Assembly (NCBI GenBank): GCA_945949875.1
Contig: CAMFGH010000003.1
Location: forward strand, 26,916-90,915
Length of the DNA: 64,000 nt
Origin: an uncultured bacterium
Lineage (GTDB): Bacteria > Bacillota > Clostridia > Lachnospirales > Lachnospiraceae
Reading direction: 5' to 3'
This document shows positions 1 through 10,837 of the stretch, piece after piece. The translations under genes were made by a program, and so were the position numbers. Each line of letters opens with the position of its first letter. Positions within the stretch are counted from its first letter, which is position 1. The notes beneath the pieces were generated by a model that did no database searches, was not told where the DNA came from, and saw only the letters and a list, made by a program, of their open reading frames with translations.

Positions 1-1264
1 AAGGAGTGGGATCTCCCAGATAAAACAGGATTCTGGTCTGTTCGATCTCAAAGATCTGCTTTCCCATGTTTTCCAAAGAAATAACGATCTGTCTTCCCCC
101 CGGGGATGTCAGTGCCACATCGATTTCATCTGCATAATTTTTCCAGATGGCCAGGGAAATAGAGCTTTGGTATAGTGCGATATTCCATTCCACAAGCTGC
201 TTTTGCGGTCTTCCGGTGAACACACCTTCCAAAGATTCTGATTCTTTCGTGAGTTCCAGTTCCAGGTGCCCTGCTGCCGCACCTTCATTTCCGCTCCCCA
301 CACATAATACCGTTTTGTAGGTATTTGATGCAGTATTCAAAAATTGCTCCAGCAGGGAACTTCCATCATGTGCCCCATAGGTACTGCCGTAACTGATGTT
401 TATGGCAAGTGGCATGCCAAGCTGCTGGGCTTTTTGCAACATCCAGGTCACTGCCCGCATGAGCTCTGTTGTCCGGGTAAAGCCCTTGGGATTTCCGCTT
501 CCCAGCTTAACGATCAGAAAGTCACTCTTTTCAGCGACTCCGCCTTTTCCGCCAGCAATGGCCGCTACCGCAGAACCATGGCCGGAACGATCAAAACTAA
601 GTTCTTCTGTTCCGGCCATGTTCTGGTTATTCTGATCCGGGATATTTTGATTCTGCATATCCCGAATACTCTGATTCAACTGTTCTCTGTTGTACTCTAC
701 ACCCTCCCAAAAGCCTTCCGGAGGGCTTTCTCCTATGGAAGAATCCGGCGTCTTGGACTGGTCCCACAAAAAGCGTATCCGGCTGTTTCCCTGTGCATCC
801 CGGAATATGGGGCTTCCATAATCGATGCCGGAATCCGGTATTCCCAGAAGTACACCTTCCCCGGTTAACATCAGTCCTCTTTCTGTTACCTCCGGTATAC
901 AGGCCGCTATTTTCCCCTGGGACAAAGTTGTTGCCTCTTCATATAAAGCTTTTGCTTTTTCAATATAGTCTATTTCAGGCAGTTCCGATAAAAGATTGAC
1001 CCATTCTTTTAACACATTGACAATGGCATAGCCGGGAAGCAGAAGTTCCAGGTAAAAATTGGTGTTTTCCCTTTGCTCAATCTGAGATATCCTTGTCTGT
1101 AAATCTCCATGATATTTTAGAACAAGTTCCCATCTGTCGTTTTCAGATACCCCTACTCCCAGTTCCAGGGAAGCATTTCTTTCCTCTTCTGTTGCCTGCA
1201 GGGAGAGATTCAGCAGATTCTCCCTTTTTTGATCATTTTCAAAAAACAAACCATTTTGATCCAA
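1..1264 (-). CDS. S8 family peptidase (subtilisin/Csp-like), partial, runs off the left edge
   Basis: Minus-strand reading gives KRENLLNLSLQATEEERNASLELGVG...GEGVLLGIPDSGIDYGSPIF...FDRSGHGSAVAAIAGG...INISYGSTYGAHDGSS: Asp and His catalytic motifs of subtilases. Not in the ORF track because no stop lies inside the window. Start (TTG near 1264) is uncertain. Confidence 0.8.
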   Translation of the reverse strand, partial: MDQNGLFFENDQKRENLLNLSLQATEEERNASLELGVGVSENDRWELVLKYHGDLQTRISQIEQRENTNFYLELLLPGYAIVNVLKEWVNLLSELPEIDYIEKAKALYEEATTLSQGKIAACIPEVTERGLMLTGEGVLLGIPDSGIDYGSPIFRDAQGNSRIRFLWDQSKTPDSSIGESPPEGFWEGVEYNREQLNQSIRDMQNQNIPDQNNQNMAGTEELSFDRSGHGSAVAAIAGGKGGVAEKSDFLIVKLGSGNPKGFTRTTELMRAVTWMLQKAQQLGMPLAINISYGSTYGAHDGSSLLEQFLNTASNTYKTVLCVGSGNEGAAAGHLELELTKESESLEGVFTGRPQKQLVEWNIALYQSSISLAIWKNYADEIDVALTSPGGRQIVISLENMGKQIFEIEQTRILFYLGDPTP

Positions 1265-1310
1265 CTTGATTTTCCACGCTCAATCTATCTTCTTTATCAT
1301 TATATGCGCA

Positions 1311-4300
1311 TTACCAGACATCAAGTTCCGTTCTTTCTGTCATATTGTGAATGACTTCTTTGATCAATAGCGGCAGGAATGGTTTTGTAACATATTCATC
1401 GCAGTCTAATCTTGCAAATTCCTCTAATGTATTCAAATTATTTTCATCGGTCATCAAAACGACTGGGGTCTGATATTCCTCTCGAATCAGCTTCAGGGTT
1501 TCCAGTCCATCCAGATCAGGCATACTGATATCCAGCAAAATCAGGTCGACGGTCTCTTTTTCCAGAATATCCAACGCCTGCCTTCCACCGGACGCAGGTA
1601 TGGTTGCATACATCGGCTCATCCTTCATGATATGTGCAATCACTTTATGGTTCATAGGCTCATCATCTACTACAAGGATGATTTTTTGTGCGTCATCAAC
1701 CTGCCTCATTTTATATTCTTTATCTTCATCAATCATCTGAAGCATTACATCAGCAATAGCCGGGTCAAACTGCGTGCCTTTTCCTTCTTCTATGATGCTT
1801 CGTACCACTTCCCGGGGAAGTGCTTTTCGATAACTACGATTACTGGTCATGGCATCATAGGAATCCGCCACTGCAAGAATTCTTGCCATTTCCGGTATGT
1901 TTTCCCCGGAAATTCTGTTGGGATAGCCGGAACCATCATATCTTTCATGATGGTATTTTGTGGCAATGGCGATCCTGTGGCTGCCACCAATACCTTTCAA
2001 AATATGATATCCGGTAATAGGATGTACTTTTATGATATTAAATTCTTCATCTGTCAGTTTTCCTTCTTTATTGATGATGGAATTGGGAATACGGATTTTA
2101 CCCACATCATGGAGAAGTCCTGCCCTGTATATTTCTTCCTGCTCTTCTTTGTCTTTCCCCATTCTTTCAGCAATCATTCTGGCGTATTCTGCCACTCGTT
2201 TGGAATGACCACTGGTATATCTGTCCTTGGCATCCACCGCTTCACTAAGTGCTGTCACTGTCTGCAGGAACAATTTTTTGGTAGCTTTCTGTTGACTGCG
2301 TAGTTCACTGGTTTGTTCCTGTACCTTTTTCTCCAGGGTGGCCTGATTTAATTCCAATTCATTTTTTCTTAGAATAAACAAAATCATACTGGCCACACTG
2401 AAAAGCGTAGAAATCAGGATCTCTAAAGAAACAATCCACAAATAAACTTTAAAAGCAGGTCTTTCCCATGCCCTCAGCTCTCTTTGCACGATATAATTCG
2501 TTTCCTGTAAAACATGATTTCCTGTACTATCCAAAATCTGCAGACAGATTGTATATTCTGATAAATCAGGTTTTAAAATTCTGATCGGTTCTACTTTATT
2601 CCAGTCACAGACAATTGGATTATTATCCAGGCCTTTGATAAAGAAGCGTACTTTGACATCTGTAAAGGCATAATTACGTACAGAAGCATAAATGGAAACA
2701 TTTTTGGCATTATATGGAACTACATAGTCAGTTCCATCTGTAATTTCCAATTCTTTTCCATCACATTGTACCGATACAATGCCATACTTCATCTGCTCCC
2801 TGGAATGCTCTTTTCCTCCGTCAAAAAGAATAATCCCACTATTACTACATAGATAAAGCTGCCCATCCTCTGTCTTATAGTTCCAGGAATTTGGCGTAAG
2901 ACCGGAAACCAGTCCATCTCCGGCTCCATATAGCCGGAACTGACTTCCACCATCTATGCACAATTCTTCCAGATTCACCTTATAAAGCCCTGCACTGCAG
3001 GTTACATAGGCGATATCTCCATCTATGATCACATCATAGTTGTTAAAATATGGGAACTTGTCCAGTTTTTTTATATTCCCTTCTAAATCCATGTGACAAA
3101 GGGCATTACTGGTTACAATCAGGTATCCCTTTTCGTATGGAACAATTCTTAAAATTACATTGGAGGACAGGCCATCCTGATCGGTATAATTTCCGATCAG
3201 TTTTCCATCAGAAATAAGATAGATACCACTGCCATCACTACCGGCCCATATGGTTCCATCCTTTCCTTCTGCAATCGAAAGAATCTGGGTATTGGCCAGG
3301 CCCTCTTCCGATGTCAACGTACCGGTCAATTTTTCATCTCGAATCAAATTGACACCATCTGCTGTTCCAACAGCAACGCTGCCATCACGAAGCTCTGTAA
3401 TACACCGGAAACGGTCACTGGTAGTCTGACTGTTTTCCTGATTATAAAAATGAATCGTTCCCTGGGCATCCTGGCAAAACAGTCCGCTATAGGTACAAAC
3501 CCACAACTGATTCTGGGAATCCGCCATGATGGAACGCACTCTGGACTCACCAACAGCTTCTACCAGTTCATTACTGATTTTCTCGTACTTCTCATTTAAT
3601 ACCACCAGACCGGTGTCTGTACCACAGTAAAAATCGCCCTGATAGTATTCCACTGCATTGGTGTATGTACCTTCCATTCCTATTTTGTCAAACAGGTTGG
3701 CAAAAGGACTTTCCGAAAGCTTCATTACCCCATAATGAGAAGAGGCAACCCATATATTTCCCTGATAATCTTCATAAAAGCATTCAATAGATGAATTGAA
3801 GTTATCTGAAGAAATGGTTCGATAGGCATTCTTATCATCCAGATAACCAAATTCACTTTCTGTGGCAACCCAGATTCGGCCGGCACTGTCTTCATAAAGA
3901 GCTGAAATTTGATTTGCCGTCATTACAACCTGACTGCAAAGAATAATTTCCCGCTCTGTTACATCTGCCCAAAACAGTTCTCCTGTTTCTGTTCCTACCA
4001 ATAATCCTTTGGATGTATTACATAAGGAATAGAAAAAAAGATCCTTTCCCAGGTATCCGGAAAGAGCTATCGTATTATTATCATCGATGGCATACATCGT
4101 TCCATTGTTGTCCAGTACCAACAGTTTATCCTGATAAACAGTCATAACCTTTGCAAAGGTAATCCCCTGGCCCATGACTTCAATCCGATCATCCTTATGG
4201 AACATACAGATTTTATCACTGGTTCCTACATAAACATTTCCATTTTCATCTTCTGCAAAACACTTTACCGTATTGGACGGAAGTCCATCTTCCATGGTGA

Positions 4301-5222
4301 AATAGGTATATCGGCCATTTTCATAACGGGCAATACCGGCATCATTTGTACCAATCCATAATCTGCCACTGCTGTCATTCATCATGCAGACAACATTCAC
4401 CAGACCGCCTTCCCGGATAAATTCAAACTCCTTTCCATCGTATCTGGTCAAACCTGCATAACTGCCTAACCAAATATATCCATCCTCTGTTCCACAAATG
4501 GAATTAGCCTCTGAAGATACCATTCCATTGGTATTGTTATAAATCTTTTTGGTAAAACTATCCTCCGGCATTTCTTCTGCAGCTTTTATCTGTAATGGTG
4601 CCATAAGCTGGGAAAGCATCATTCCGATCAAAAGAATGCCTGCTGCCGCCTGAGTTTTTCCCTTCTTTTTTCTTCTGCAGGTATCCCAGATACGTATCAG
4701 CAGATATGCAAGGATGACACAAATCTGTTTATCAATGATTTCGAGAATCACTTCACCAGCCAGGGAAGATATTACAAGGGGTACATCATGCCAGCGCAGC
4801 ATATCCACCAGGGTATCCCCCCAGACATTTCCTGAATAGCCACCATTTACCAGCACATTTAATGGCGTAGAAACAACCGTACATAAAACACCAAGCCAGA
4901 AACTGGCTATAAAAGCCTGCGATATGTTATTGATAAATCCCTTTTTCATAAAAACATGAATCAGAATAGCCGCCGTCACACTGGTCGCTGCATAGATAAG
5001 CACCGTAGGATCATAGATGGCAAAGATCAGATTGTTGGATAACCCGGCCAATATTCCGATCCATAGTCCACCATAATAAGAAGCAATGCAGGTACCTATC
5101 ATATCCAGCCACACAGGCAGCACGAAATGATGTGCGATATACCTTCCTGCAATATTTAATCCAATTCCAATGACAAGAATCATTGTTTTTTTCAGCCAGT
5201 TCTTCAATAGAAATCCCCTCAT
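1311..5222 (-). CDS. Multi-domain HD-GYP phosphodiesterase: N-terminal polytopic (ECF S-component-like) membrane domain, two-component-regulator beta-propeller, Y_Y_Y-like domain, TM, HD-GYP, C-terminal REC
   Basis: IWLGSYAGLTRYDG / LWIGTNDAGIARYENG propeller repeats; HDVGKIRIP...HHERYDGSGYP; ILVVDDEPMN...LLDISMPDLDG...TKP. Confidence 0.9.
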   Translation of the reverse strand: MRGFLLKNWLKKTMILVIGIGLNIAGRYIAHHFVLPVWLDMIGTCIASYYGGLWIGILAGLSNNLIFAIYDPTVLIYAATSVTAAILIHVFMKKGFINNISQAFIASFWLGVLCTVVSTPLNVLVNGGYSGNVWGDTLVDMLRWHDVPLVISSLAGEVILEIIDKQICVILAYLLIRIWDTCRRKKKGKTQAAAGILLIGMMLSQLMAPLQIKAAEEMPEDSFTKKIYNNTNGMVSSEANSICGTEDGYIWLGSYAGLTRYDGKEFEFIREGGLVNVVCMMNDSSGRLWIGTNDAGIARYENGRYTYFTMEDGLPSNTVKCFAEDENGNVYVGTSDKICMFHKDDRIEVMGQGITFAKVMTVYQDKLLVLDNNGTMYAIDDNNTIALSGYLGKDLFFYSLCNTSKGLLVGTETGELFWADVTEREIILCSQVVMTANQISALYEDSAGRIWVATESEFGYLDDKNAYRTISSDNFNSSIECFYEDYQGNIWVASSHYGVMKLSESPFANLFDKIGMEGTYTNAVEYYQGDFYCGTDTGLVVLNEKYEKISNELVEAVGESRVRSIMADSQNQLWVCTYSGLFCQDAQGTIHFYNQENSQTTSDRFRCITELRDGSVAVGTADGVNLIRDEKLTGTLTSEEGLANTQILSIAEGKDGTIWAGSDGSGIYLISDGKLIGNYTDQDGLSSNVILRIVPYEKGYLIVTSNALCHMDLEGNIKKLDKFPYFNNYDVIIDGDIAYVTCSAGLYKVNLEELCIDGGSQFRLYGAGDGLVSGLTPNSWNYKTEDGQLYLCSNSGIILFDGGKEHSREQMKYGIVSVQCDGKELEITDGTDYVVPYNAKNVSIYASVRNYAFTDVKVRFFIKGLDNNPIVCDWNKVEPIRILKPDLSEYTICLQILDSTGNHVLQETNYIVQRELRAWERPAFKVYLWIVSLEILISTLFSVASMILFILRKNELELNQATLEKKVQEQTSELRSQQKATKKLFLQTVTALSEAVDAKDRYTSGHSKRVAEYARMIAERMGKDKEEQEEIYRAGLLHDVGKIRIPNSIINKEGKLTDEEFNIIKVHPITGYHILKGIGGSHRIAIATKYHHERYDGSGYPNRISGENIPEMARILAVADSYDAMTSNRSYRKALPREVVRSIIEEGKGTQFDPAIADVMLQMIDEDKEYKMRQVDDAQKIILVVDDEPMNHKVIAHIMKDEPMYATIPASGGRQALDILEKETVDLILLDISMPDLDGLETLKLIREEYQTPVVLMTDENNLNTLEEFARLDCDEYVTKPFLPLLIKEVIHNMTERTELDVW

Positions 5223-5244
5223 TTCTCACACCTGTCAGATATTC

Positions 5245-7701
5245 TCAGAACATCTCCCCATATACCTGACACACCTTATCATACATCACAAACAACTGCT
5301 GCTGCATTTCCATCAATGCACTCTTTTCTTTTGATCTGTCTTCCCCTTCTGAAGCCGCCATGGATTTACTCAATTTTTCCATTTCATAGGCCAAATCACC
5401 CATCTTTTTTGCCCCTACGGAATAGGCATTGTTCTTAAATCCCTGAATACGTATTCCATAGTTTTTAAAATGATTTCCTTCGAAATACTGATGAAGTTCA
5501 CTCTTAATCTGCGATTGAGTAAAATCACCCAGAATTTCCAGATAAAACTCTGTATCTCCACTACACAGTTCCAGTCCCTTTCGCACCTGCAAATCAGGCA
5601 GTTTTTGCACCAGTTTATCCAACGCATTTTTCTGTGGTGATGGGCTCTGCTTCTCCCCATTTTGACCTGACACATTTTGTTCTGCCACATTTGTTTCTGC
5701 CACATTTGTTTCTGCCGCATTTCTTTCTGTCAGCTTCGGTGCATTGTCATCTGCGGACTCCTCAGACCTGGATATGACAGAAGACAGTAATGCATCGGAT
5801 TGTATGATCGTCTCTACCGATTCTCCTGTATGTATCAGATTCTTTGGCAGATAGCGGAACAACATATAGTCCAATTCCTCCGGCATAATGGGCTTTGCCA
5901 GAAAGTCGTCAAAGCCTTCCTCCAGATAGCGCTCTCTGTCACCAACAATGGCATTGGCGGTCAGCATGATAATCGGATTACGATCGCATAAATGCCTTTC
6001 GCAGATAATACGTCTGGTTTCAATACCATCCATTTCAGGCATCATATGGTCCAGAAAAACAATATCAAAGTTCTCTTCTTCCAACATCTCCAGACATTTC
6101 TTTCCACTGTTTGCCTCAAATACCTGAATGTTGGTTCTTTTCAAAAGATTCTTGAAAACCTTTAAATTCATAACACTATCGTCCACGACCAAAACCTTGG
6201 CAAGAGGAGCAGAAAAAGTAAGGGCATTCTTTTTCTTCTCAGACTGCTTGTCCAAACGTTTTCTAAAGTCGCCAACCGGTTCCCGTCGCATGATCTGCTG
6301 CTCTAAATCAAAAGAAAATACACTTCCCTTTTCATATTCACTTTGAATATCCAGCTTACTCCCCATAAGTCCCAAAAACTGCTGGACGATTACCATTCCA
6401 AGTCCGGTTCCTTCCACGTTTCTGTTCCGTGCCAGGTCAAGTCTCTGATACTCTTTGGAAAGCAACTCCATATCCTCCTGCTTGATACCAATTCCGGTAT
6501 CTTTTACAGCGAAATGAAGCACAGCCTTTTTCCCTTCCACATGGCAGTTTACCGATAAGGTAATCTGGCCCTGATTGGTATACTTCACCGCATTGGTCAG
6601 AAGATTCACGAGAATCTGTCTGATTCTTTTATCATCCCCGTAAAAACCACTTGGCATGGATGGGTCCACCTCAAATACCAGCTTCAGGCTTTTCTCCTTC
6701 GTCTTTACCCTGATCATGTTATATATATCATTTAATAAACTGCCGATATGATATTCTATCGGTACGATCTCCATCATACCGGACTCAATTTTGGAAGAAT
6801 CCAAAATTTCGTTCACAATATTTAGAAGCACCATAGAGGAATCTTTTATATCATTGGCATATACTTCGATATTCTTTCCACAGTTTTCACGGAGAATCAT
6901 TTCATCCATACCAAGGATGGCATTGATCGGCGTTCTGATTTCATGGGAAACTTTGGCGAGAAACTTGGTTTTCGCCTGATTGGCCCTTTCTGCTTCTACC
7001 TTTGCCTGCTGAAGCTGTTCGGTCAGTTTTGCTTTTTCCAGACTTCCACTGACAATATGGTAGATACCACGACAGATGAATCCAAAAGCTACAAAAATCA
7101 AACACCTTGGCAAAATAAAAAACAGCATTAAAGAAAGGGCCGGATTGGGATTGATTGCCATAGATGCAAATTGCCCGTCGACCACATAATGCTGCGCAGT
7201 CTGTGAGGTCAGCAACAACATATTTGCATCACAAAGGCCAAAATAATAGCCCCCATATACTACAAGTATGGTACTGACCACAGATAATATATATACATAA
7301 TTCATAACCTTTTGAGATGCATATAAGATTGCCTGCAAAAAAGGAAGTGCAATTGCAAATACCACATGATAGGTGACAAAGACACCTGCTATGGTAAACA
7401 TCATTACTTCACTAAGCAAAATGAAATATTTCACTCTGTTATCTGACAAAGAGACCTTCTTTGCAATCAAACAGGTCACAAGGTAAAGAAGGAGGGATGA
7501 AAAATAACCTCTCTGCATCAGTTCCTGATCAATGATGAAAATCCCTGCCAGATTTAAAATAAAACATGCTGTATACACGAGTATGGAAATAAAATAACAC
7601 TTCATCACATATGTATTTGCGATATATTCCTGATCCTCAATGTAAACAGAAATATCATTTTCTTTTTTCCTTTTATTCCCCATAGCAATCAATCCCCCCA
7701 T
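5245..7701 (-). CDS. Hybrid sensor histidine kinase (HisKA-HATPase-REC plus degenerate Hpt)
   Basis: [21 protein letters not shown]-box; [29 protein letters not shown]-terminal Hpt-like [17 protein letters not shown]. Confidence 0.92.
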   Translation of the reverse strand: MGGLIAMGNKRKKENDISVYIEDQEYIANTYVMKCYFISILVYTACFILNLAGIFIIDQELMQRGYFSSLLLYLVTCLIAKKVSLSDNRVKYFILLSEVMMFTIAGVFVTYHVVFAIALPFLQAILYASQKVMNYVYILSVVSTILVVYGGYYFGLCDANMLLLTSQTAQHYVVDGQFASMAINPNPALSLMLFFILPRCLIFVAFGFICRGIYHIVSGSLEKAKLTEQLQQAKVEAERANQAKTKFLAKVSHEIRTPINAILGMDEMILRENCGKNIEVYANDIKDSSMVLLNIVNEILDSSKIESGMMEIVPIEYHIGSLLNDIYNMIRVKTKEKSLKLVFEVDPSMPSGFYGDDKRIRQILVNLLTNAVKYTNQGQITLSVNCHVEGKKAVLHFAVKDTGIGIKQEDMELLSKEYQRLDLARNRNVEGTGLGMVIVQQFLGLMGSKLDIQSEYEKGSVFSFDLEQQIMRREPVGDFRKRLDKQSEKKKNALTFSAPLAKVLVVDDSVMNLKVFKNLLKRTNIQVFEANSGKKCLEMLEEENFDIVFLDHMMPEMDGIETRRIICERHLCDRNPIIMLTANAIVGDRERYLEEGFDDFLAKPIMPEELDYMLFRYLPKNLIHTGESVETIIQSDALLSSVISRSEESADDNAPKLTERNAAETNVAETNVAEQNVSGQNGEKQSPSPQKNALDKLVQKLPDLQVRKGLELCSGDTEFYLEILGDFTQSQIKSELHQYFEGNHFKNYGIRIQGFKNNAYSVGAKKMGDLAYEMEKLSKSMAASEGEDRSKEKSALMEMQQQLFVMYDKVCQVYGEMF
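5672..5731. repeat. 15-bp tandem repeat (4 units) inside the hybrid kinase gene, encoding AETNV-like pentapeptides
   Basis: acattttgttctgcc / acatttgtttctgcc / acatttgtttctgcc / gcatttctttctgtc. Confidence 0.85.
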
Positions 7702-7824
7702 ACTACTTCAATTATAGTAAACTCTCCTTTTCTTTTCCACCATTTCTTAGCAAAATATTCCTTATATTTTATAAAAATCAAGAGAAATATTGACTTCACT
7801 TCAGGCGACTTCTAAAATGAAACT

Positions 7825-8730
7825 ATGGCAAAAGAAATGAATTCTATCTATACAAAAAAATATGTGCCGGAAGGAATGCAGCAGGAATATCCTGTTTCTG
7901 TCTGCTTTACAGATTTTTCCTTTACTACGGAAAATACTCACTGGCATTGGCATGATGAAATAGAGCTGTTGATTGTAAACAGTGGCAGTCTCCGGGTTCA
8001 AACGGAAACTGACTTATTGGATTTAAGTGCAGGACAGGGCATTATCATCAATCAAAATACAGTACATGCTTTTCAGTCCATAAGTCCGAAAGCCTGTACC
8101 TGTTATACGATCGCTTTTTCTCCCCGCTTTTTTCTGGAGCCTTCCCAGTTATCCATGACAGCGAAGTTTCTCCATCCGGTTCTTTCTTCTTTTCACATTC
8201 TTTTATTGGATGTTGAAAATGCCTGGGACGAGGAAGTCTTAAATATTGTAGACGATATCATTGCCATCAATATGACAAAAAAGCCCGGTTTTGAATTGGT
8301 CACCAAGGGCTATCTTTGTCAATTATGGTTTAAGCTTTATGAGAAAATTTCCGATACGCAGTTTTCTGAAAAACCGGCTGTCACATTATCGGTAGATAAC
8401 GAGCGCATCAAATCCGCTATTACCTACATCGAAGAGAATTATGCTGATAATGTCACTCTGGATGAGATTGCTGCCTCTGTGCATGTCAGCAAAAGCGAAT
8501 GCTGCAGATTCTTTAAACGCACTCTGAAAATGACACCTTTTGAATACCTGATGAAATACCGCATTTATGTAGCCAGCCAGCTGATGATCGAATCGACGGA
8601 GAAAATCTCCATCTCCTCGCTGGCACTTTCTGTAGGATTCAATAACGCCAGTTATTTCAACAAAGTATTCAAAAAGTATATGAATTGTACTCCAAAAGAA
8701 TATATTGCATCCCTTCAGAAGGGAAAATAG
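7825..8730 (+). CDS. AraC family transcriptional regulator with N-terminal cupin
   Basis: HWHDEIELLIVNSG cupin; NVTLDEIAASVHVSKSECCRFFKRTLKMTPFEYLMKYRI...SVGFNNASYFNKVFKKYMNCTPKEY double HTH. Confidence 0.92.
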   Translation: MAKEMNSIYTKKYVPEGMQQEYPVSVCFTDFSFTTENTHWHWHDEIELLIVNSGSLRVQTETDLLDLSAGQGIIINQNTVHAFQSISPKACTCYTIAFSPRFFLEPSQLSMTAKFLHPVLSSFHILLLDVENAWDEEVLNIVDDIIAINMTKKPGFELVTKGYLCQLWFKLYEKISDTQFSEKPAVTLSVDNERIKSAITYIEENYADNVTLDEIAASVHVSKSECCRFFKRTLKMTPFEYLMKYRIYVASQLMIESTEKISISSLALSVGFNNASYFNKVFKKYMNCTPKEYIASLQKGK

Positions 8731-8738
8731 AAAATATC

Positions 8739-9731
8739 CTACCGTTCTTCCCTGAAATACGGAAGTCCCAGGCTTGCCGGTGGCTGATTTTCACGCTTGC
8801 TCCGCATGCTTGTGATGACCAGAACAACCAGTGTTACCACATAAGGTATCATTTTATATATCTCCTGATATTCCATATGATCCATACCGGTAGGAATGTA
8901 CAGATACAGGATGTAAAGTCCACCAAACAGGAAGGATGCCAGTACGCTTAAGTTCGGACGCCAGATGGTAAAGATAACCAGTGCGATGGCCAGCCAGCCA
9001 CGATCTCCAAAGGCATCATTGGACCAGACGCCGCAGGCATAATCCATGACATAATACAGGCCACCCAGACCGGCTATCATACATCCCACACAGGTTGCCA
9101 CATATTTATACTTTGTTACATTGATTCCCGCCGCATCGGCTGTATTAGGATTTTCACCAACTGCACGAAGGTGAAGACCTGCTCTGGTGCGATTCAAAAC
9201 ATAGGATGCCACAAATGCTATGATAATAGCCAGGTATGCCAGAAAACTGTAGGAAAAAAAGATTTTTCCAAATCCACCCAGTTTGGAGGCAAATGGCAGA
9301 GATTTGCTGAAATAACTGCTGGTGGTGGAAAGTGCAATGGATGGCACATCACTGTTCACCAGTTTGATCAGGGAGCCGCCGAAAAAGTTACCGAAGCCTA
9401 CACCGAAGGTGGTCAGCGCCAGACCGGTGACGTTCTGGTTGGCCCGAAGGCTTACGGTCAGGAAACAATACAAAAGTCCCATCAAAAGAGAACCGATCAG
9501 GCAGCATAACAGGGGAATCAAAACTGCCAGAAAGGGATTGATGGCAGCGCCTGAGTTTTCATAGAAAAAAGCACCGATAACACCGCTGATCGCGCCCACA
9601 TACATAACACCCGGTATACCCAGATTCAGGTTTCCTGATTTCTGAGTAATGATTTCACCGGTACTTCCATACAAAAGAGGAATTCCCTGTACGACTGCTC
9701 TGGGAATAAAATTCATCAAAAATCCAAACAT
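8739..9731 (-). CDS. BMP-family ABC transporter permease (nucleoside/purine type)
   Basis: NLGIPGVMYVGA...LRAVGENPNTADAAGINVTKYKY permease signature; operon with BMP lipoprotein and double-NBD ATPase. Confidence 0.9.
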   Translation of the reverse strand: MFGFLMNFIPRAVVQGIPLLYGSTGEIITQKSGNLNLGIPGVMYVGAISGVIGAFFYENSGAAINPFLAVLIPLLCCLIGSLLMGLLYCFLTVSLRANQNVTGLALTTFGVGFGNFFGGSLIKLVNSDVPSIALSTTSSYFSKSLPFASKLGGFGKIFFSYSFLAYLAIIIAFVASYVLNRTRAGLHLRAVGENPNTADAAGINVTKYKYVATCVGCMIAGLGGLYYVMDYACGVWSNDAFGDRGWLAIALVIFTIWRPNLSVLASFLFGGLYILYLYIPTGMDHMEYQEIYKMIPYVVTLVVLVITSMRSKRENQPPASLGLPYFREER

Positions 9732-10837
9732 CAGGCTTCTTCCTCCTTTCCTTTTTTCTTACGGAAACTAAGTTTATATGAAATAAAGAATTCACAACCA
9801 ATAATGAAAAACAGGATAATACCTGTCAATATATCTGCAAAGGACTGGTTCAATCCAAAATTCGTTGAAATCTCACCGGCACCACGATTCATAAAGATAA
9901 TCAGGGAACTGGAGAATATCATGGAAAGCGGATTGAATTTAGACATCCAGGATACCAGAACTGCTGTAAAGCCCTGTCCACCGGCAATGGTGGTAGTAAC
10001 GGTGTGGTTGATAAAGCCCACCAGTAAAAGACCTACCAGACCACAGATTGCACCGGAAAGTAACATGGTGCGGATAATCACCTTTTCTACTTTAATACCA
10101 ACATATCTGGCTGTTTTCTCGCTTTCTCCCACCACAGAGATTTCATAACCCTGTTTACTGTAGTATAAATAAATCCACATAAAAATGGTGATCACCACTG
10201 CTACGATGATACTGAGCAGATATTTGGAACCAAACACCTGTGGAAGCCATCCGATATTGGAATCCTGATTGATGATCCCGATTTTTCCGGACCCCTTCGG
10301 CACTTCCCATACCACGGTATAGAATGCCACAAGCTGAGTAGCGATGTAGTTCATCATCAGTGTGGACAGCGTTTCATTGGTGTTCCATTTTGCTTTGAAA
10401 AAAGCAGGAATAAATCCCCAGACAGCGCCTGCGGCGATACTGGTAATGATCATGCAGAGGATTACCAGTGCATTGGGCAGTTTATTTCCCAGGCAGATCA
10501 TGCAGGCGGCTGCTGTCAGACCACCGATCAGTACCTGTCCTTCTCCACCGATGTTCCAGAAACGCATCCGGAATGCGGGGGTAAGTGCCAGGGAAATCAA
10601 CAGTAAAATAGAAATATTCTGCAATGTAATCCAGATTTTTCTGGAAGTTCCGAACGCTCCGGTTATCATGGTTCCGTACACTTCCAGGGGATTGATACCG
10701 GTTGTAATGGTGGTTATGATCCCACAGAAAACCAGGGCGATCAGGATTGCCACAAAACGGATCATCAGAGAACGATACCATGGCAGACCATCCCGTTTTA
10801 CAATATGAAAAAGTGGTTCACGGTGTTTCTCATGCAT
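9731..10837 (-). CDS. BMP-family ABC transporter permease
   Basis: FRMRFWNIGGEGQVLIGG...NETLSTLMMNYIA; overlaps neighbouring operon genes. Confidence 0.9.
   Translation of the reverse strand: MHEKHREPLFHIVKRDGLPWYRSLMIRFVAILIALVFCGIITTITTGINPLEVYGTMITGAFGTSRKIWITLQNISILLLISLALTPAFRMRFWNIGGEGQVLIGGLTAAACMICLGNKLPNALVILCMIITSIAAGAVWGFIPAFFKAKWNTNETLSTLMMNYIATQLVAFYTVVWEVPKGSGKIGIINQDSNIGWLPQVFGSKYLLSIIVAVVITIFMWIYLYYSKQGYEISVVGESEKTARYVGIKVEKVIIRTMLLSGAICGLVGLLLVGFINHTVTTTIAGGQGFTAVLVSWMSKFNPLSMIFSSSLIIFMNRGAGEISTNFGLNQSFADILTGIILFFIIGCEFFISYKLSFRKKKGKEEEA

Noticed and set aside
344-868. 174-aa plus-strand ORF
   Set aside because: Antisense to the clear S8 protease reading.
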